Of a stretch of 64,000 nucleotides of DNA, positions 45,291-57,617 are shown one piece after another. Where the stretch lies: contig BSBM01000426.1 in assembly GCA_027924585.1 (NCBI GenBank), positions 2,094,001 through 2,158,000 on the forward strand, given 5' to 3'. This stretch comes from Larix kaempferi. Its lineage: Eukaryota > Streptophyta > Pinopsida > Pinales > Pinaceae. The number at the start of each line of letters is the position of its first letter. Position 1 is the first letter of the stretch. The notes beneath the pieces are model-generated. The model saw only the letters and a list, made by a program, of their open reading frames with translations. It had not been told where the DNA came from and did not search any database. The position numbers and the translations under genes are program-made.

Positions 45291-46699
45291 AATTTATGTC
45301 CCTAAGACAGATGTATGATACCTTTCAAAATGGAAAAGGGTCCCAACATAAAAAGATATAAGGGATGAAACAAGACATAATTTCATGGAGGAGAGAAGTG
45401 TTGGAGTTGGAGACCCTAAACGCCGATGAGGAGGTGCACAAGAGTCAAAAGAGCCCTAAAATATTGGAAAGGTGCCTAGGGCGGTATACCCTAGGTAAGT
45501 GGATGATTTCATGCATTTAAAGTATTTTTTCTACTCTTTGAACACTAAAAATACTAAACCCTAGTTTAGGGTTTACAAAGGATGGAAGCTTGTAACTATT
45601 CCATGGGAGTTAACTCTTGCTAGAGAATTTATTAGAGATAGTTATTTAGTTGACCCTTGCAAAATACATACACACTATGTGGCAAAATTATTAGAAATTC
45701 CTCCTTGCTTATATAAGTAGAGAGCTCTTGTCTAACCACTCTTTTCCCATAACTTGATTCTGAATATTTAATAAATGCAGCTTTCTAAAGAAGTAAAAAA
45801 TATTTCCAGTGCCTATATATAATATTTCCATTTCTTCATAGATCCTAATCTTTATCACCTTTCGATAATGTTGGTAATATGGTATAGGAGTTGATTTTGC
45901 ACTCCCAATTTGTACTTACACTGGATGCACCCTTTTAGTCCCTGTGACCTAGCTATTGCGGGCATTCATTGGACATTAATAAAATTATCTCATATTATCT
46001 TTTCATATAGTAATGTTAGTGTGTTTTTCCATGGGCATTTCCTCATTCTCTGCCCTTTTCCCATTTTCATGACTCAGTCGATGTGTTCTTGTGAATGTTC
46101 TCAAGAGTCCTCATCAATCCCCAGTGTTAGATGTACTTAATGAGTTATAAGATTAGTACATCTAAAACACTACATTCTATAAGACTTGGGATTTTTTTTG
46201 AAGAAAAAACTCAAAAAAACTGAATCATAGAAAAGTGGAAACCTTAAGGAGGCTTTGATTGATCCCTTCTATGAAGAGGTTACTTTTTGGTGATTTTTGC
46301 TTCAGAATGCAGAGTAGGAGAGAGGATTTTACAAAGGTCCATGGTTCAAACTTCATGAACAGGGCAGGATTATTCATGAAATATTGGGCCACTGGTTTTA
46401 ATCCAAGGATGAACCATCCTATCTTCCACTATTGTTTGGGTTTGTTTACCATTTCTACCCTTCAAATTCTAGAATCATTGAAATAACTTCAGAAGGGAAG
46501 TTGGAAACATATGTCCAAATTTATGTTACTGAATAGAAGTGATTCAGAATGCTCCATTGTAATGGCAATTTGCTATGGTGGCCCAAAGAACCAAGAAGGG
46601 GTACCTCTCTCTCTTCATTATCAAAACCACCTTTATTTGATAAGAAGAATGACACATTGCGGTTGTTTGGGGTCTATCATTCCAAAATAATAAATGTTG
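45291..46699. other. Spacer, no gene seen
   Basis: AT-rich. A small hairpin AGATGTACTTAATGAG/AGATTAGTACATCT lies at about 46,130-46,166. No coding sequence supported. Confidence 0.35.
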
Positions 46700-46701
46700 A
46701 A

Positions 46702-46802
46702 AGCATCCCCATGAGGGGAAGGAGTAGGATCAGTAGTTTCATTGCATCCCCGTGAGGAGAAAGGGGGTACCATCAGTAGTTCCATTGCATCCCCGTGAGG
46801 GA
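46702..46802. repeat. Short tandem repeat, three units
   Basis: GCATCCCCGTGAGG with GATCAGTAGTTTCATT (and variants) is repeated three times near 46,702, 46,743 and 46,787, spacing 41-44 bp. Confidence 0.75.
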
Positions 46803-47320
46803 CATGGGTAGCAAATAAAGAAGGGTTCAATGGGTGGATCAGCCTTCTGTCTCCTGTTAGGTGGATAGTGGGTTCACGCGGGGCTTGACCAATGGTTGCT
46901 TGACCTAACATGAGCCATGATACGCTGTAATTCTATATAAACGTTGGTAATAATAGACTGAGCATCGCCATTCAAACTTGCTTTCCCCAAATTGGGTTAT
47001 AAGGCCATAAATCATAATACCCTGCTAGCACCTAAATGAGAAATGCCCTACTCAGTGATAGCTCCGTAGGTCATGGGTAGTGTGCATCCCTACAGTTGTT
47101 CCGACAGGCCCACACATTGGATAAAAGGAAAGGGGTTTGGCCCTATAGGGCATGTTTGTGCTCCGCAAGACATTGTTTCATGCCCAAATGAAAAATGTGC
47201 TACTCAATCCATAGCTAATTGCATTTATTAAAACTTCAAACACAGATGAATGAATAACAAGGGTTTGCTAGTTTAAAAGAAACTAACCTTGGTCATTGTG
47301 ATCCTCCCCTGCTCGCAGTT
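46803..47320. other. Spacer, no gene seen
   Basis: Contains variants of GCCCAAATGAAAAATG(C/T)-type phrases that recur in the neighbouring duplication. Confidence 0.3.
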
Positions 47321-47324
47321 GAAT

Positions 47325-47550
47325 GAAAAACTCCCTACTCGCTCTCTACTCCTGCCCAAATAAAAAATGCGATACTCAATCTCAGTCTTGGTATTGGTCT
47401 TGTAGTTTCTCACATTAATGCGGTCTCACTGTTGGAATAAACGAGAAATTCCGGCCTACTTGCTCTCTACTCGCACCCAAATTAAAAAATTGCTACTCAA
47501 TCTTAGTCTTGGCCGTATTGGTCCTGTAGCTGGTCACATTAACGTGGTCT
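47325..47550. repeat. ~120-bp tandem duplication
   Basis: CTCGCTCTCTACTC, CTACTCAATCT(C/T)AGTCTTGG and CACATTAA(T/C)G(C/T)GGTCT occur in order in two successive units (about 47,337-47,430 and 47,460-47,550). Confidence 0.7.
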
Positions 47551-49519
47551 ATATCTTTCTCACAGAATGAAATATTGGATATGCTGGTGTCGGGCTGGTC
47601 TTTGTATCAATTTCTGCTCTGGTCTGGCCAATGTTTCCATACGACAACACTTTTTGTGTTACCTCATCCTCGCCTACCTTTGAGCGATTCCTCCACTGAG
47701 AGTAAATTCCTAGAGTGATCCCAAGTTATGCAGAGTGAATTATCTCTACGTTAAACCTCATATTATGCTTCAGTGATTTTGAGGAGCGCCCAAAAAACCC
47801 ACGATTACAACCCTTAAAATGTAGAAATAGTACATGAAAATGTTGAGTGCCAAAAGCCCCTAACTCATGGAATTATTTACAATTTATAGACTCAAATGGG
47901 ATTATCCTTGACCTTCTTATATATTCTCTAGTGGAATTTGATATTGTATTAATTAATAAATGATAAGAAATACATTTAATGTACCCATTTGGTGAACTTT
48001 AGAATCCTTAAAATAGAAAATTAATATGACACTTGTGTTCCACTTTTTGTCTTTCTCAGTGGTTTCAAATTCCCCTTTTAGACTTTTCATGAAGTATATT
48101 AAACGTAAATTTCACATTTAATACGTAATGGTAAGATGATCCCTTAATTTGTATGTGCATGTGAATTGTTTCCCCACATTACCATATAATCCTGAACCAT
48201 ACTTATTTCATAATAATTTGCACCATATAAGATCCTTAGTCAAATCAATCCCCCTGGTTGTTAATGCTATGGTCTTATTTTGAATTGAAATTTCTATACT
48301 ATTTGGTATATAATCTATGAAAATTATAACTGATAGGTCGTAGCTCTCATCGATACCTTTCCAATGGTATAAAAATGATTGAAATAGAGCCCCAAGTCAA
48401 TAATTATGGCTAAATTATAGAAATGACATTTCACTACGTCGTCTTCGTCGCACTTTGGAGCGTTAAGCATTAACGAAAACCGATGAATTTAGAGTTATCA
48501 CCCATCATCGGTGGCAAATTAGTTTCTTTGCAAGTGATATTTGGATTTTGCATGAGTTTCACTTGCGCATTTACTCTTCTAGGAAAACATGCAATGACTT
48601 CTTCAAAATGACCATCTTTCCAAGCATCCTTTCCAATGAATATATACATTTATTGAATATGTGGAAAACTTAATTTATTATTTTAAAGCATGGGTAAGTT
48701 GTGCCAAATTTGAAAAGATCTCAAAAGTCCTCTAGTCATTTTAAACACAAAAAAGGGGAAGTTTGAATAATATTTTATTTGTTTTTATTATTGTGTTGTT
48801 TTTTTCAATTTTATTTCCCTTTAAATAAATATATTTTAAGAATTTTGTAACCTTAAGGATCCAAAATTTTAACTTTCTAACTAGTGCGAGGATAGATCAA
48901 TGGATTGACGTTTAGGATGAAAAAAATCTACAGAGACTCAGATTATGTCATCTTCACATTAAATTCCATTTAATCAACTTGCATTCTCTTTCATTGATGA
49001 TTCAAAAATTGTTGCACAACTTGCTTCTTTAGTGAAAGGGATATTCTAATAGATAGTGGATATTTAGAAATTATTGAACACTTAGACAACATCCGCATGA
49101 TAAGATCAGTTTTCATGAAGGGGCCTAACCTTTGAAATGACGTGGATTGATAGTTGGCTTGTTCGGGAAATCATCAGTGGAATTTTGGCACTTCCGAGAA
49201 TTGTATTTTAATTTTGTGCATTTTGTGAAATTCGTAATGACAAGATCACCAAATATAGCGAGGCTTATTGATAAAATTTTCACTTTCACATGGGAAAAAA
49301 ATTATGCACAAAAGCATTTTTTAATGGAAGTTTAAGCCTTGTTCTTGCAACTCCGTTACTCAAATTTAATTTCATCAGATTCCTCACAATCTATGTTATA
49401 TAGGCTTTTTGTGCACTATAAATAATTCACACCAGTGACTAGTGATTGAGATATATTAATCTCCAAACTATCCCAGTTGACTACTTGGTGCATCTCATGT
49501 TTGGCATATGGCGTCGGAT
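47551..49519. other. AT-rich spacer, no gene seen
   Basis: No long frame, repeat or RNA gene stands out. It leads into the GAT array. Confidence 0.4.
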
Positions 49520-49696
49520 CGATGATGATGATCATGATGATGGTGATGATGAAGATGATGAAGATAATGAGGATGATGATGATAAAGATGACGATGTTGA
49601 TGATGATGATGATGATGACTATGATGATGACGATGCTGATGATATTGACGATGTTGATGATGATGATGATGAGGGTGATGATGATATTGATGATGT

Positions 49697-49735
<39 letters not shown>

Positions 49736-49759
49736 CTAAGATGATGATTATGATGATGG

Positions 49760-49790
<31 letters not shown>

Positions 49791-49905
49791 GATGATGAAG
49801 ATGATGATCATGATGAAGATGATGAGGATGATGATGACGATGACGATGATGATGATGACGATGATGATGATGATGATGATGATATCGACGATGTTGATGA
49901 TGATA

Positions 49906-49944
<39 letters not shown>

Positions 49945-50396
49945 TTGATGATGATGATGATTAATATGATGATGATGATCATGGTGATGATGATGATGAT
50001 GGCGATGATGAGGATGATGAAGATGATGATGATGATGAAGATGATGAAGAAGACGATGATGAGTGATGGTGATGATGAAGATGATGATCATGATGAAGAT
50101 GATGATCATGATGAAGATGACAAGGATGATGATGATAAAGATGATGATGATTATGATGATGATGATGATGATATTGACGATGTTGATGTTGATGATGATG
50201 ATGATGATGATTAAGATGATGATCATGATCAGGGTGATGATGATGATGATGGTGATGATGAGGATGATGAAGATGATGAAGAAGACGATGATGAGTGAAG
50301 GTGATGATGAAGATGATGATCATGATGAAGATGATGAGGATGATGATGATAAAGATGATGATGTTGATGATGATGATGATGATGACGATGACGATG
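49520..50396. repeat. GAT/ATG trinucleotide array, 0.9 kb
   Basis: An almost pure GAT-type array, the reverse strand of the CAT array at 3.7-5.7 kb. A block with GAAGACGATGATGAGTGA then GGTGATGATGAAGATGATG recurs near 50,048 and 50,279, giving a ~231-bp higher-order unit. Poly-Asp and poly-Met frames are artefacts. It lies just inside the right end of the CACTA-like element. Confidence 0.9.
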
Positions 50397-50399
50397 ATA

Positions 50400-50690
50400 T
50401 CCAACTCCTTGAACCTAGTTACCATTGGAGAATTAATGTCGGATTTTCGACATCCTTAGGTTGAATAGCTTGGCGTCATATATCCGACATCCCAATGCAT
50501 AATATGATGTTAGATATCCACAGAGCCATTGGATATGAACATATCCGTTGGATATCCGACTTCTCCTTCTATCAATTTTAAAAAGATCATCAAATTTTGA
50601 AATTTTTAAGGTGAAATCCGACGACATAGTCCTTCTTCGTCAGAGGTCATCGGATTTTGTTGTCGTATTTTGGGTCCAAATCCACTAGTG
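50400..50690 (-). repeat. Right terminal and subterminal region of the CACTA-like element
   Basis: Words of the type GTCGGATTT, ATATCCGAC and TCCGACGAC occur about eight times, in both orientations. The end itself is TGGGTCCAAATCCACTAGTG. It mirrors the left region (29,863-30,440), where TTGGACCCAAAATTCGAC is the terminal word. Confidence 0.65.
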
Positions 50691-50998
50691 AGAGATGGAG
50701 TGGAAGGAAACTACAGAGGGGGAGATGAAGGAGGGTTAGAGGGATAACAAGGGAGGCACAGAGGGTGTGGAATTATGAGTATTTTTCTACCGTGTATTGA
50801 TCTTCACCTGGCCATCACATATTGGTCTAGGGGTGTGAACGAATAGCTGAAGGCCTAGAATAATACTTTTATGGAAGAGGGCCATGGACAAGCCATCAAA
50901 ACACCACATTTGACCCTAGATACATGATTTAGATTCTATATAGGCATTTTATTAAATTATGTTTCATACTTATTACCCTCATACTATTGAAAATATGC
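50691..50998. repeat. Repeat R copy 1, right remainder
   Basis: Aligns with 53,640-53,935 of copy 2 (GGAATTATGAGTA, ATTGGTCTAGGGGTG, GGAAGAGGGCCATGGACAAG, ATTATGTTTCATA). It is the part of R that lay to the right of the insertion point. Confidence 0.8.
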
Positions 50999-52315
50999 AT
51001 GATTCTGAGATTACAATAACCCATATACATTATAATGCATATGCATTATGGAGGCCTATGCATACATAACACAAATGACTGCGCTTTGATGCAAAAGTTG
51101 TCATTTTTGCTACGAATTCTGTAACACATGTGCATTATAATGCACATGCGTTAAAACACATATGTGTTATGAATTTCATAGTAGTAATGTAAACCTTTGT
51201 ATATATATGAGTACTCATATACGCTTGGATGCATAGACCTCCATAACGCATATGCATTATGGACGTTTATGCATCCATAGGGTGAATGAATACTCGGATA
51301 TACAAAGATTTCCATTTCTGCTATGAATACCATAAAATATATGCATTATAACGCACATGTGTTATGGCATTCATAATAGAAATGGAAGGATTTATATCTA
51401 AATATATAGGTAGTGAAAGATGGTGAGGGTGGGGAAAGGGGTTGTGGGAGAGAGGGACTAAGTGAAGGAGAGAGAGAGATAGAGATAGAGAGAGAGAGGG
51501 GGGGGGAGAGAGAGAGTGAGAGAGAGAGGGAGATTTAGATAGATAGATAGATAGAGAGAGAGAGGAAGTTTGGAAGGGGAGAGAGAGAGAGAGAGTAATT
51601 GAAGGAGGGAGAGAGAGGGGGGTGAGACAGTGAGAGAGAGGGGGAGCAAAAGAAGGGAAGTGGGGAGCAAGGGACGGGTTGTGGAAGAGAGTGATTGAGT
51701 TAAGGAGGGAGAGAGGGGAAGTGTGGAAGGGATGGAGAGAGAGAGAGAGAGAGAATTAGTGAATACAGAGAGAGGAACTTAGTGAAGGAGGTAGATAGAG
51801 AGGGAGTGTGGAAGGGATGGGTACAGAGAAAGAGATAGAGAGAGAGAGAGGAAGGGATAGGTAAAGAGTGAGAGAGAGGGAGAGGGAAGGGGAGAGAGAG
51901 AGAGGGGAGAGAGTGAGAGAGAGGGGGAGCGAATGAAGGGGAGCAGTGAGCAAGGGAGGGGTTTTGGAAGAGAGTGATTGTGTTAAGGAGGGAGGGAGAG
52001 AGAGTGTGGAAGGGATGGGTGGAGAGAGAGAGAGAGAGGGACTAACTGAAGGAGGGAGAGAGAGAGAGACTAAATGAAGGATGGAGAAAGAGTGGGAGTG
52101 TGAAAGGGATGGGAATAGAGAGAGAGAGTGGAAGGGATGGGAAAAGAGTGAGATAGAGAGAGAGAGGTACTGAGTGAAGGTGGGAGAGAGAGAGAGAGAG
52201 GTATGGGAAAATAGTGTGAGAGAGAGGGATAGAGAAGGAGACAGGGGAGGAGAGAGAGAGACTCAGAGAGAGGGGGGTGAATGAAGGGGGAGTGGGGAAC
52301 AAGGGAGGGGTTGTG

Positions 52316-52356
<41 letters not shown>

Positions 52357-52709
52357 GAAAATATTGAGGGGGAAGAGAGGGGGGGTAGAGAATGAGAGAG
52401 AGGGGGAATGAACAAAAGGATGTGGGGAGCAAGGGGGTTGTGTCTAGAGAGAGAGGGGGGAGAGTGAGAGAGAGGGGGAGCGAATGAAGGGGGGCAAGGA
52501 GAAATGGAGGGGTTATGGAAGAGAGTGATTGAGTTAAGGAGGGAGAGAGAGGGAGTGTTGAAGGAATGGGAAGAGAGAGAGAGAGAGACTGAGTGAAGGA
52601 GGGATGGGAAAAGAGTGACGAGGAGAGAGAGAGATATATAGATAGAGGGGGGAGAGAGAGTTGGGGAGAGGAGGATTGAATGAATGGGAGTAGGGAGAAA
52701 TAGAGGGGT

Positions 52710-52754
<45 letters not shown>

Positions 52755-52823
52755 GGGGGAGAGAGAGAGAGAGAGAGAGAGTTACTTAAGAGAGAGAGAG
52801 AGAGAGGGAGTGTGGAAGGGATG

Positions 52824-52886
<63 letters not shown>

Positions 52887-53935
52887 TGAAGGGGAATGGG
52901 GAGAAAGGGAGAGGAGGAGAGAGGAAGAGGGAGGGAGAGGAGGAGAGAGGAAGAGGGAGGGAGAGGGAGGGAGGGAGGGGGAGATAAATATGTAAAGGGT
53001 AAGAGAGAGAGATTGTGTGAGAGAGAGGGGGACAAAGAGGGAAACAAATAGAGATATGGAGTGAAGGAGCTAGATCCATTCAAGTATATAGAGTCATCGA
53101 TAATTCCTTGAAGCACCACATATTACTTATTATGGGTATCCATCGAACTATGTATCATCTTTGGGGATTTGGGACATGGATGTGGTCAAGAGAGAAGACC
53201 TAAACCTCAATCATAAAGCACTATTCAATCCATTTAGGGCCAACAGGGTTTCCTTGACCAACCAAAAATGGCCTCTCATGATAGAGAAAGATAGAGAAAG
53301 AGGATGTCAAGTGTGGGGTGGAAAAATAGAACGTGAGGGAGAGCATATGGAGGCTGACAGAGAGATTTGGGGGGGGGGGGGTGGATTGTGAGACATTGAG
53401 TGACTGAAGGAGGGAGAGAGAAGGAGTGTGGAAGGGATGGGTAGAGAGTGAGGGAAATATATATTGAGAGAGGGAAGGAGATAGAAGGAGAAAGACCTAA
53501 ATAAAGAATGAGGGTGAGGGAGAGAGAGAGAGAGAGGGAGGGAGAGATATTGAGGAGACAGGGAGTGTGGGTGGGAAGGAGGGATGAAGGGAATATGTAA
53601 GAGAGAGGAATACTAAGGGAGGAGAGAGAAATGGATGGAGCAGGAGTAAAGTGCAGATGGAGAGATGAGGGAGGGTGAGAGGGATATCAATGGAGGCGCA
53701 GAGTGTTTGGAATTATGAGTAGTTTCCTACCAAGTATCAATCTTGATCCCATCACACATTGGTCTAGGGGTGAATGAATGGCCGAAGGCATAGAATCATA
53801 CCTTTTATGGAAGAGGGCCATGGACAAGCCATCGAACCACCACATTTGACCCTAGATACATGAATTAGATTATATATAGGAATTTTAATAAATTATGTTT
53901 CATATGTATTACCCTCATCCTATCTTTCAATAACA
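50999..53935. repeat. Repeat R copy 2, uninterrupted
   Basis: The order is a palindromic motif cluster (51,000-51,405), a GA minisatellite (51,415-53,035), a unique spacer (53,040-53,275), a second GA array (53,276-53,640) and a right spacer (53,640-53,935). It lies directly after copy 1 and lacks the 20.8-kb insert. Confidence 0.85.
51415..53035. repeat. GA minisatellite with ~150-300-bp units
   Basis: Beyond simple (GA)n (longest near 52,823-52,885), a longer phrase recurs about five times: AGCGAATGAAGGGG or a variant, then GGGTTGTGGAAGAGAGTGATTG, AGTTAAGGAGGGAGAG and GTGTGGAAGGGATGG. In reverse complement the same phrase forms the CT tract of LTR1 and LTR2. Long Ser/Leu frames are artefacts. 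Confidence 0.85.
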
Positions 53936-54150
53936 CATGTACGTTTTAATGGATAAATGTTATAATGCATATACACATTTTCTACGTGTTGTAAAACGAA
54001 TATGCATTATAGTGCATATGCATTTTGTATAATATATAAAATGCATATGTGATATAATGTATTTGCATTATATAACACATATGTGTTTTGTTCTCTTATG
54101 TGTCTTATAATGCATATGTGTTATTTTAAAGTTCAAATTTAAGCACGAGT
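53936..54150. repeat. Third palindromic motif cluster
   Basis: Repeated TATAATGCATATGCATT-type words follow R copy 2, like the clusters that open copies 1 and 2. This may be the start of a third, truncated unit cut off by the solo LTR. Confidence 0.55.
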
Positions 54151-55257
54151 TGTAATGCCTCTCAAGGGCATTAAGACTTTTGATCTAAAAAAGCATTTAT
54201 TTTCTTTTCATTTTCAAAATGCATAAGAGTGTTAATAAAAGCTCAAATGGTGGGATTTTAATTGTATAACTAAGTAGCATATAAGCACCATGTAACCATA
54301 GGAGCATATAAACAACATATAAGCATTTTACAATAGCATATAACAAGTTTACAACATTATATAACAAAATTTGAAATCACAAGAAAAATACCTCGATATA
54401 AGAATCGTGACGAAGTCCAAACAGAAGCAAGCTTCCATCTTCATCTCGGGTTACTTCTATCTTCATTTCCCAAAGCAGAACCACGACTTTACCTTCTAGC
54501 CAACTAGGGGCCTAGCCGGCTCCCTAGCCCCAGGAAGCCATCCAAATGGTCTCCTAGTCCTCTGTACATGAGACCCCCAGAGAATAGAACAATGATCACT
54601 AGTAGGCTATGTATCAAATCTTCCAAGAGTTTTGAAAACTCTTCCAACTCTTCCAAACTCCTGATGCCCCAAAATATCCAAAATTCTCCTTCCTAGAATA
54701 CTCTCACCAAAATAATATTAAAGATAAAAGAACCTCCCTCCTTCCACTCCCAAGTATCCTGTTTATATCAAAACTCCTCATCTTCCTCCTCATCCATCCA
54801 TAAATTCCAATAAATAATAATCAACAACCAATAAATTCATTTGCTCCAAAAAATAGAAATTTGATTTAAATAATTAAAATATTGATAAACATGGTTGCAA
54901 AGTCTCACTTGTCATGCTTCCATCTTAAATGAAACTATGACAACTCTTTTCTAAAAAAATGTGCAAATCATATCTATCCATTTATTTATATTATCCTCTC
55001 ATTCATAAGTCAAATAAGATATTTCCATATACTATATTATACTATGACATATTATAAATTATATGCACCATTCAATAATCGAATCAAATTATATAAATCT
55101 AAAACATATTAAACCAACATAGATCCATCTAAAAGGGGATCTACCAAGCGCCAAGATGGATCAAATCTCTCATAGGTTTAAACCCCTTTTCAGACTTGAA
55201 ATGTTAAGGAAATGTGTAATGCAATGTTTATGGTTTTAATTTATCTAATTTGTGTAG

Positions 55258-55302
<45 letters not shown>

Positions 55303-56766
55303 GTTCTAAATATTTTAAATATAATTTGAGCCGACATGTTACTTTTTATAATATTTTATTATTTTTTATAAAGGACACTTGTCAATTATAGGATGAGCAT
55401 GGAAGGAGTTACACATCTCCCCCCTACTGGGCTGTAGAATGAGCCTCTTCAGCACAACAAGTCAACAAACTCATACTTTCAACCCACAAGTAATATTCTA
55501 AACAATTCATCAACCAAGTTACTAATAGCTAATGCAACCACATTAATATATTCATCGATTGACCAATCATAATAGCATACTCACGAATTGGCGTATGCAT
55601 GGCCAGTGCATACGTCTTAAGATTAAGTACTAATAATCACTTTTAATGCTCCTAATATATCATTATTACATGCTTGCAAACAACATATAGAATAACAATT
55701 AAACAATGCATCATTCATCATTCATAATAATTCATACAAAAGAAATAAAATAGAATTAGGTAAAGATAATGATGAAATTGAGCATATAATCATGATGTTT
55801 AATAACATTCAAGAACACCATCCAATCCATCATCATTCCTATCCATCCCATCAGTATTCCAACCCCCTAATCACCACTACTTCCATCTCTTGACCTCACC
55901 ATCCCGTCCTCTGCTACAATATATTGTGGCGTCGACTACACGACTTGACCACATATAGAACTCGTAAGCAAAAGTGTCGATCAACTACATCGACCAAGCT
56001 TCCCTAGTAGGAATCCGCTAGTCGTCATCACACATATAGGGCAGTGTGCACAACACAACCCTCCCATGACTCCAGGTTTCGGAGGATAAATGGTGGGAAA
56101 TGCCTCCACCCCCCCTGGTAGTACTAGGGTCAACACCCTACATCATCCATACTATTCCATCACTGTTCTAAGGGGTCTCGTCATTGAAGAACCACTTTGG
56201 GCAAGTTGTAGTTCCTATCAAAACTCACACTCACCCACAAGTCATAGATATATTGATATTCAAAATTAAACAACCCGAAAATTGATATAACATCATTATC
56301 CTCCTGATGTCCAAGACATCTCGCGCCCCTTGGCACTATACGAATTTGGCTATCTTGTAGCCAATCAACATGTGGGTTAGTTCACCACTCACATAAGGCT
56401 CATGTATAAACATACTCAACTCTTTCAAGTGTTAATCCATGTCACTAAAACAACATTTAATATAATCATGTAAGTACCTTTGAAACATATATTGTACTTG
56501 TTCTATCTCAAAGTACACCTCAACTGACATTCACATATCAATATTCCATATTTAATTGCATGTTCAAATGGAAAAACATATTCATCAACATTGATAAAAC
56601 AAAAATGATAAATTCCATTTACTATCCACATATATAGGAGTTCATATGTTCATATAATAATAGTCTTAATGAATGTAACTGAGTCAAATAGATAATAAGC
56701 AATTAAATTGTTAAGTTAGTCCATATTAGAGGTTAAATACCAAATGTCAAAATATGGGGCATTACA
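54151..56766 (+). mobile_element. Solo LTR, 2.6 kb, with perfect target duplication
   Basis: The sequence starts TGTAATGCCTCTC and ends GGGGCATTACA, so the ends are inverted copies (TGTAATGCC and GGCATTACA) in TG...CA form. The 5-bp target duplication CGAGT lies at 54,146-54,150 and 56,767-56,771. It contains a (TA)n tract at 55,259-55,299 and no pol or gag signal. Length and ends suggest a Ty3/gypsy type. Orientation is not determined. Confidence 0.85.
55259..55299. repeat. (TA)n microsatellite
   Basis: About 20 uninterrupted TA units inside the solo LTR. Confidence 0.95.
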
Positions 56767-56771
56767 CGAGT

Positions 56772-57596
56772 GACTATTTCGGTATTATGTTCAGACTAAC
56801 AAACCTATTGGCTAGTAGGACAAAAAAATAGGGGTATTAGCTGTGCTCCAAAACTCTGTGCAGTTGCTTGATTTCAATGATGCTTTTGTCTATGCAAAAC
56901 ACAAACACTTTGTATAAAATTACAGAGATTTCTAGAGTAGATTCTATAGATTCTAAATATATAAATTTTTTATATAGATGTATATGTTTTTCACTTTTTA
57001 TTAAATTTTGAATTGACACGGGTCATGATTCCAAAACACGACGCTCTGTTGTTTCTGCTATAACTTTTGACTGCCTTCACCATTTCTCAAAAAAATTATA
57101 TGGTTAACTATAAGAAAGAGATCTCTATACACTCATATATAAAAAATTAAAATTTCATTAAGATATGCCCCTAAAATGTTGCACGCGCACACAATGTCCT
57201 TTTTTTAGGGTTTTCTGACTTCAAAAAATCATAAAAAAATGAAAACATCATGAATAATTTCAAAAAAATAGTGCTACACTAGTACAAGATGTCCTCTACA
57301 TATTTACTCAATTTAATTAAAAAATAATATCATTTACTTCATATAATGTTGCACGCGCATAAACCTATATGTTATATTGTGCTAAAAATTTAAAAAGCAA
57401 ATTTTAGAAAAATAAAATTTAGAAACAACTATGCAATTTTTTTAAACGTAAAATTTATATATAATGCAAGCTTATTTGATTTCCTATATTTTATCTTTTT
57501 ACATCAATTTAAAATTCATTATGCAAGTACCTCTAATTGCCTCTTGAAGTTAGAGGTTTCTTGCTTTCTCATATTTATGTGGCAACTAAAGTGTCT
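56772..57596. other. AT-rich spacer, no gene seen
   Basis: Lies between the solo LTR and duplication copy 2. A phrase TGTTGCACGCGCA recurs near 57,178 and 57,348. No coding support. It may belong to the duplicated segment left of window position 1, which cannot be tested here. Confidence 0.35.
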
Positions 57597-57617
57597 TTCA
57601 AGGTGCTCATGACTGTG

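Larger units (their letters stand above)
29863..50690. mobile_element. ~20.8-kb CACTA-like element inserted in repeat R
   Basis: The right end, reverse-complemented, starts CACTAGTGGATTTGGACCC and continues AAAATACGAC. The left end carries the matching TTGGACCCAAAATTCGAC, but its outermost bases (TAGGTTTT) are eroded against the (GA)n tract. Both ends have subterminal words rich in CCGAC and GTCGG, as CACTA elements do. R copy 2 reads straight through the insertion point (about 53,628), with matching flanks on both sides. No TNP2 transposase is recognisable inside. It contains a SET-domain gene, hairpins and a gypsy relic. The CACTA label rests on the ends and subterminal repeats. Confidence 0.6.
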
